Assembly: GCA_026874595.1 (NCBI GenBank)
Contig: CM049321.1
Coordinates: forward strand, 10,961,979 to 11,025,978
Length of the DNA stretch: 64,000 nt
Direction: 5' to 3'
DNA from: Sipunculus nudus
Taxonomy: Eukaryota; Annelida; Sipuncula; Golfingiida; Sipunculidae
Shown here one piece after another: positions 58,878 to 64,000 of this stretch (the first letter of the stretch is position 1; every line of letters begins with the position of its first letter). The notes beneath the pieces are model-generated. The model saw only the letters and a program-made list of their open reading frames with translations. It searched no databases and was not told the DNA's origin. A program made the position numbers and the translations under genes.

Positions 58878-61800
58878 TTTTTTAGCTCAGCTGACTATAA
58901 GTCATCTGAGCTATAGTCGTGGTCAATTGTCTGTTGTCCGTCCGTCTGTCGTGCCGTCCGTACGTCCGTCTGTCCGGATGTCCGTCCGTAAGACTGGCAC
59001 GTTTCGACACCATTGGACCTACAAATCTGAAATTCGGCATACAGTTAGATGTCCCCAAAATCTCCTACCATGCCAAAAAATAGGGTAAATATAACTTCGT
59101 TCCTTCGAGATATTAAGGAAAAACCTCAATTTTTTATAAGAAATCTATTTTCACTCTTCAGGACTGCCTAATATCAAAACCACTCATCTGGTTTTCTTCA
59201 TTTTTACCATAAATATTCCTCTATATGGTTCCTATGTACATGCCAGAAATTAAGTCAGTATTATTTAATTTTAAAAAGTTATAGGCCCAAACATATTGGA
59301 CTTTGTAAAAAAATGAGGAAAGATATTTGGTCACTTAAGACCAAAAGTGTTAAACTTTTTTTCAGTAATACTGCTTTAAATAATCAAAAGTTAATGTATA
59401 CCAATAATTAGATCAAAATCTGTTAAATTTTTTTAAATATTGGCAAAAATATAAAATTGGTACCTTAAATTTTGCCCAAGTTTGACCATGGCACGTTTTT
59501 TTCCTGTAACTGCTGAGGATTTAATTTTCAAAGCAGGTTTTTTTTTACCATTTTAACTGGTAAAACAAAAAATTTGAAACCAGTTGATCAAAAACTGTAG
59601 ATTTTATTCAAGTTTTCAAGCAGCATGTCACATATTGTTTACATCAAGCTAGTGTTATACAGTTTACTAGAGCTCAGCTCCCCAGCTTCAGCTCTAAGTT
59701 CCTTCAGTTTTGCATACAGTTAGATGTCCCCCAAATCCTCTACCATACTAAAAGTTTGGTCACTAGGACTGCATTCCTTCGACATATTAAGAAAAAACTT
59801 CATTTTTCCATTAAAAACTCATTTTTACACTTTAAGATTGCCTTATATCAAAACCACTGATCTGACTTTGATCATATATAATATACATATTTTTCTATAC
59901 ATTTGCTATGCATATGCCAGAAATGATGTCAGTATTGTGTAATTGTTTTAAGTTCTAGGCCCAAACATAATGCACTTTGTAAAAAATCAAGAAATATATT
60001 TACTCTCTTTACATGAAAATTACTGAAGGTAGAGATTTTAATCAAGATTCAATTGTATTCCCAAAATTAGTTCTGAATTTTATTAGTTATTAGCATAAAT
60101 ATAAAATCAGTACCTTAAATTTTGCCCAACTTTGGCCATGGCATGTTTTTTCCCTATAAGCACTGTTGATTTAATTTTCATATCTTACACACGTAAGGAT
60201 TTTAGCTTCTAAATTCTGAAGTTAGAAAAGGAATTGGTCAAAAACTAGCTTTTATGAAAGTTTTTATGAGACCATATCACACCTTGGCTGTACTGAAGCC
60301 CCTCTTTTATGTCCCCACATTGACCTTTCAGGCCAATTATGCATGCTTGAAGCAAGGCACTCTGCAGCCAGCCAGCTCTTGGGTGGCTTCAACTGGATCT
60401 AACTGTCCAACCCCCTCCACCAGTATTTGTTTAGGCCATAAACATAACAATAAACTTTTTTTTTATTCTTGGTTTATGATAAGAACTTAAAAAAATAAAT
60501 GGAAAAGGAATTTATAGTTAATGAGTTACAGGGGATTACCTTGCAATTACTGATCATTTATGGATCTTCCATGGATGGCCTAAATTGTATTTCAAGTGAT
60601 ACCATGCAGTCACCATTGGGTATTTTTCATTTCAACCATAAAAATGAAAAATAAATAATTAAAATAAATTGTTGTTTACTGTTAGGGATTATATGAAGCA
60701 AGATAATGATAGACAAGGATGCAGTTGATTATATTAAATTAATCTAAATTTCCAGGTCTTTTCCAGGTGTTTAACTTGTTGGTTTATATTTATTACAAAA
60801 TTAAAATAATAAATAAATATGTCAAAAATTTAAAATATTACTCAGACAAGTGCTCATTAAAGATTTTAATTTGTTTGACTTATAACTCATGGTTGTATCA
60901 GTTGTTACATGATACTGGCTAAATAATCAAAATTTATATTGCTGGTCCTTTATTTCAGTTCATAAAATTAAAAATTCCCAACTCCAGTTTGCTCCTGGTA
61001 TAATATATTGGGTGTTTTGATCCTTGGATTAATTTTAACACATGTATTAGTTTTATAGCTGAGAATACTTTTCTTTTTTTCCTGATACCATTAAAAAAAA
61101 TATAAATATTCAAATCTTTCCTGTTAGTGCTGTGGATTTAATTTTCACAGCATTTACACATTAACATTTCATCTGATAAAATCTGATATTTGAAAGCAAT
61201 TGATCAAAAACTGTAGATTTCATTCAAGTTTCCAGGTACCATGTCTTCATTGTTTACATCAGATCAGTGTAAATGCAGTGTACTGGGCAGTTACATAACA
61301 CCTTCAGGTCTGACCTACTGCCACTGTGAGTGTCTGGGTCAGGCTGGGTCAGGCAGTAATTACCACAGAGCCTCTCTTTCTCTCTTCTCTCTCTCTCTGG
61401 CAGTCTAGGTCTCTCTTTCTCTCTCTCTCTCTCTCTCCTCTGCTTTTTCTCTTTCTTTCTCCATCTTTCTTTCTCTCTTTTTCTCTCTCTCTCTCTCACA
61501 CACACACTCTCTCTCTCCCTAATTGCCTCCCTTCCTCCCTCCATCCCATTCTGGTGACAGGTACTATAAACAAGATACATTAGCTATACAAGTTGATGCA
61601 ACTTAGAAATGTGAATCAACTGAAATATTCACAATCACATGTATGTTATACTGTAAATTTATAGTAACATTCGGAAACTTGGATTAAAATTATGTAATGA
61701 AAAAAAGGAATAAATGCAAATATTGTTAATTTTTTCTTGGCTTAGTAGAATGGGGAAAAAATTATTTGCTTTGTTTCTCCATCTTTCTGTCTGTTTTAAA

Positions 61801-62779
61801 TATTTAATGTTCATGAATAACCTTTTTTTTATAAGCACTGTTGAATTAAATTTCATATCCTGTATGTATATGCAAGGGTGTTGTAACTCTAACCATCCCC
61901 TTCTTCATCCCACTGAGGCTTTGCTCCTTGGCACTGTGAACAATAGTTCTGTGGCTATAGCATAAAATTTAATAATTAAAGAAAAATATCTACAGAGAGA
62001 CAGAGGCATTGTAACTCTGATCATAACACAACACCCCCCCCCCATCAAGTCATTGCACCTGTGGAATGCTTTTCAAAAAGGTAACCAATGGAAAGGCATG
62101 GTCATGTCTCAAATATTATTTGCAACATTTTCTTCAATCATATAAACCAACCATGGCCCAGATTACCTCTTCCTCTCAAACTTTATCTACATTTCATCAT
62201 GTTTTTAAGATTTTAACTTTCCAGGTGGTTCAGTATTGTTGACCATTTGTCCATAGGTACCTATGTACATGCCAGAAATTATGTCAATATTGTGTAATAT
62301 GTAGACGTGAGGGGCATCAAAATAATGTACCTTGTCAAGACTGAACTTCTCAAGATATCATGTCATACAGTCACAAATTCATAAATCCCCTCATCAGCAT
62401 AGTTAATCATAACCTTGTATCTGTCAAATTGAACTCTTGCAGTTTTCCATACACTATAGATCCTTCAACAAATAGCCTTATCATCATTATACCACTGCTT
62501 AGCATACTGTCATTGCATTCATAATTGCTCAAAATAATTGCTTTTTTTTACCCCTCCCAAATAAATAAAAAATAAACCACTATATTTTACTCCATATTAA
62601 TCCATTAGTCAGGTTATTTCATATATCATTTACTCACATATTAAATTATATTCCTTTATAAAAGCCCAACATGACCATGATATTCTAAGCTTTATCTACT
62701 CAATATAGTATCAAAATGGTGATACATTTATAGTCCAATCATGATCAGCTGAGCACCGTGACCCATGGGTCCCTTGTTT
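58878..62779 (+). mobile_element. Large AGCTCAGCTGA element, tandem copy 3
   Basis: Head at 58,878, GTCC run at 58,937-58,989, tail ATCAGCTGAGCACCGTGACC + CATGGGTCCCTTGTTT ending 62,779. It begins about 60 bp after copy 2. Sub-units at about 58,990-59,545 and 59,640-60,180 align with copy 1, as does 60,250-60,420 with 54,290-54,480. It is the longest copy. The extra length includes the CT-rich block. Confidence 0.75.
61366..61555. repeat. (CT)n-rich polypyrimidine tract inside copy 3
   Basis: CTCTCTCTCT blocks interrupted by TTTCTTTCT, ending with CACACACACA and CCTTCCTCCCTCC. It produces Arg/Glu- and Ser/Leu-rich frames on the two strands. Confidence 0.9.
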
Positions 62780-64000
62780 GTATCTTGGTGTCACCAAGGC
62801 CCTGTGTCCACCACACCTGTGGGTCCTGGGTGTGTAATCATCCCCATTGCAGGGTGATTATTACACCAACCCTAACATCATATAACAGATGAATGTATTT
62901 CTCGCAGGTTCTAGCTACAAGTGTTCTGGAACTATCTACATGGAAATCACCAGCTCAGCCTAGCTCCCAGAGGCATCTAGACCTCCAGAATCATCTGTCA
63001 GCTAATCATAACAAACTGTAGTTTAGTAAGTTCCAATATTTGATACATAAACAACCTAAAAATAAGTTCAGTACCTATGTATAAAGCTTTTACAAAGTAT
63101 CACTGATGACACAGCAAATTAATGGATACCAGTTACCCATTTTGCTGACAATGCACAGAATACAATATTTTAATAACTGAACAATTAAAACAAGGTTGAC
63201 ATATGACTGTGGCAGCAATATTAAATATAACAGATCAGGGTATATCAGGTAAGATCGGAGCATAATATATATAGCTATATTGCATATACATCAGTTTTGT
63301 TATGAAGAAAAAACTTAGTATGTGAACAAATAATCAAATTCAGTTGCCCAAATTATGTCACATTTTATAAATAATATACAGAAAACCGTGGCAGGAAAAT
63401 TGGATTTTCTAGCAGGTGGTATATGAGAACTGTCATGCGGTGCCTGGAATTTTCCCTAGGAATCATTTCAATTCAATACACCCTGGGATTTCCCAGGGAA
63501 TAGAAAAAAGCTAGAAGGATCAAAATACAGTGCTTGAGTGGCATAAATTCATCCAGTTACAGGGGTCAAACATATCCAACTGTTCATAGTGCTTATGGTA
63601 CATTCTGAGTCAATAAGGGGATTTTAATCTGACCATTAGCACAGTTATAAAAGTGTTAACAAAATTGAATCTTATATTGTAGTTTCATCTCAACAAGAAT
63701 AATTAGGTCACCATGAACAAGTGCATCCAGAGACCCCACCGTAACAGCTGACGTCATAACCATTCACATTTTAAAACATGCATTAATTCTTACTATATAT
63801 AAAAATCAGGCTTACACCATCTTGGTCTGTTTATGCCACTTATATTTGAGAGAAGATGAGAGGTAGAGGGGATTGCAGCCTCATTTTGAATTCAGCTGGT
63901 TTTTTTTTTTTTGCACCTTTTGCCATATAGCCACAAGGAGCTTAATTTATTTTAGCTGCCATGGCTATATACAGCATCCCTCAGTCTGTTTGGCATCCAA
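62780..64000. other. CpG-poor unique DNA with a hairpin and one weak exon-like frame
   Basis: GGGTGTGTAATCA (62,828) and TGATTATTACACCAACCC (62,855-62,872) form a near-perfect hairpin. After TTTCTCGCAG at 62,907 a frame stays open for 37 codons (VLATSVLELSTWKSPAQ...) to TAG at 63,021. This is compatible with a short terminal exon on the plus strand but too short to trust. A T run lies near 63,900. Nothing else is recognised. Confidence 0.3.

Noticed and set aside
61254-61583. Arg/Glu-rich minus frame and Ser/Leu-rich plus frame
   Set aside because: Both read through the (CT)n tract.

Overview
The window is nuclear DNA of an animal, most likely a bivalve or other mollusc. That is inferred from AT-rich DNA dominated by non-autonomous mobile elements, several of which join a (GTCC)n-like run to internal tandem repeats, a design described in bivalves. 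No complete recognisable protein-coding gene, rRNA, intact tRNA, CRISPR array or prokaryotic operon is visible. Nearly all ATG-to-stop frames fall inside repeats or AT-rich filler. No species is claimed.

Left part (1-29.65 kb): CpG-containing, intergenic-looking DNA. It holds SINE-like fragments (near 0.5 and 25.1 kb), a complex repeat element (4.74-8.71 kb), a candidate two-exon small secreted protein (10.52-10.79 kb), and a hAT-like MITE (11.95 kb). It also holds a repeat duplicated and bracketed by perfect 117-bp direct repeats (14.6-15.5 kb), an inverted-arm element (16.46-17.15 kb), an old 2.6-kb tandem duplication (17.7-22.6 kb), a TIR element (24.05-24.30 kb) and a 31-32 bp minisatellite (26.66-27.26 kb).

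Right part (29.65-64 kb): strongly CpG-depleted DNA, for example no CG from about 56,609 to 58,180. In molluscs this suggests a methylated gene body. The best coding signal lies here: a minus-strand terminal exon at 32,203-32,448 predicted to encode two membrane helices. The rest is a dimeric 278-bp satellite (37.7-39.3 kb), a 32-bp minisatellite (39.5-40.0 kb), a CpG-rich pogo/Tigger-like transposon inserted into a 117-bp tandem repeat (40.84-42.27 kb) and a 22-28 bp minisatellite with a 1,413-bp higher-order period (44.3-47.4 kb). A nested foldback palindrome follows at 48 kb, itself lying between 294-bp direct repeats, and then three head-to-tail copies of a large TIR element (52.9-62.8 kb).

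How parts relate: (GTCC)n-bearing elements appear to seed tandem arrays. CpG-rich islands inside the depleted half (MITE dimer, Tigger-like element, foldback) look like recent arrivals. All repeats, periods and splice signals were found by eye, so boundaries are accurate to a few bases only where terminal motifs are quoted.
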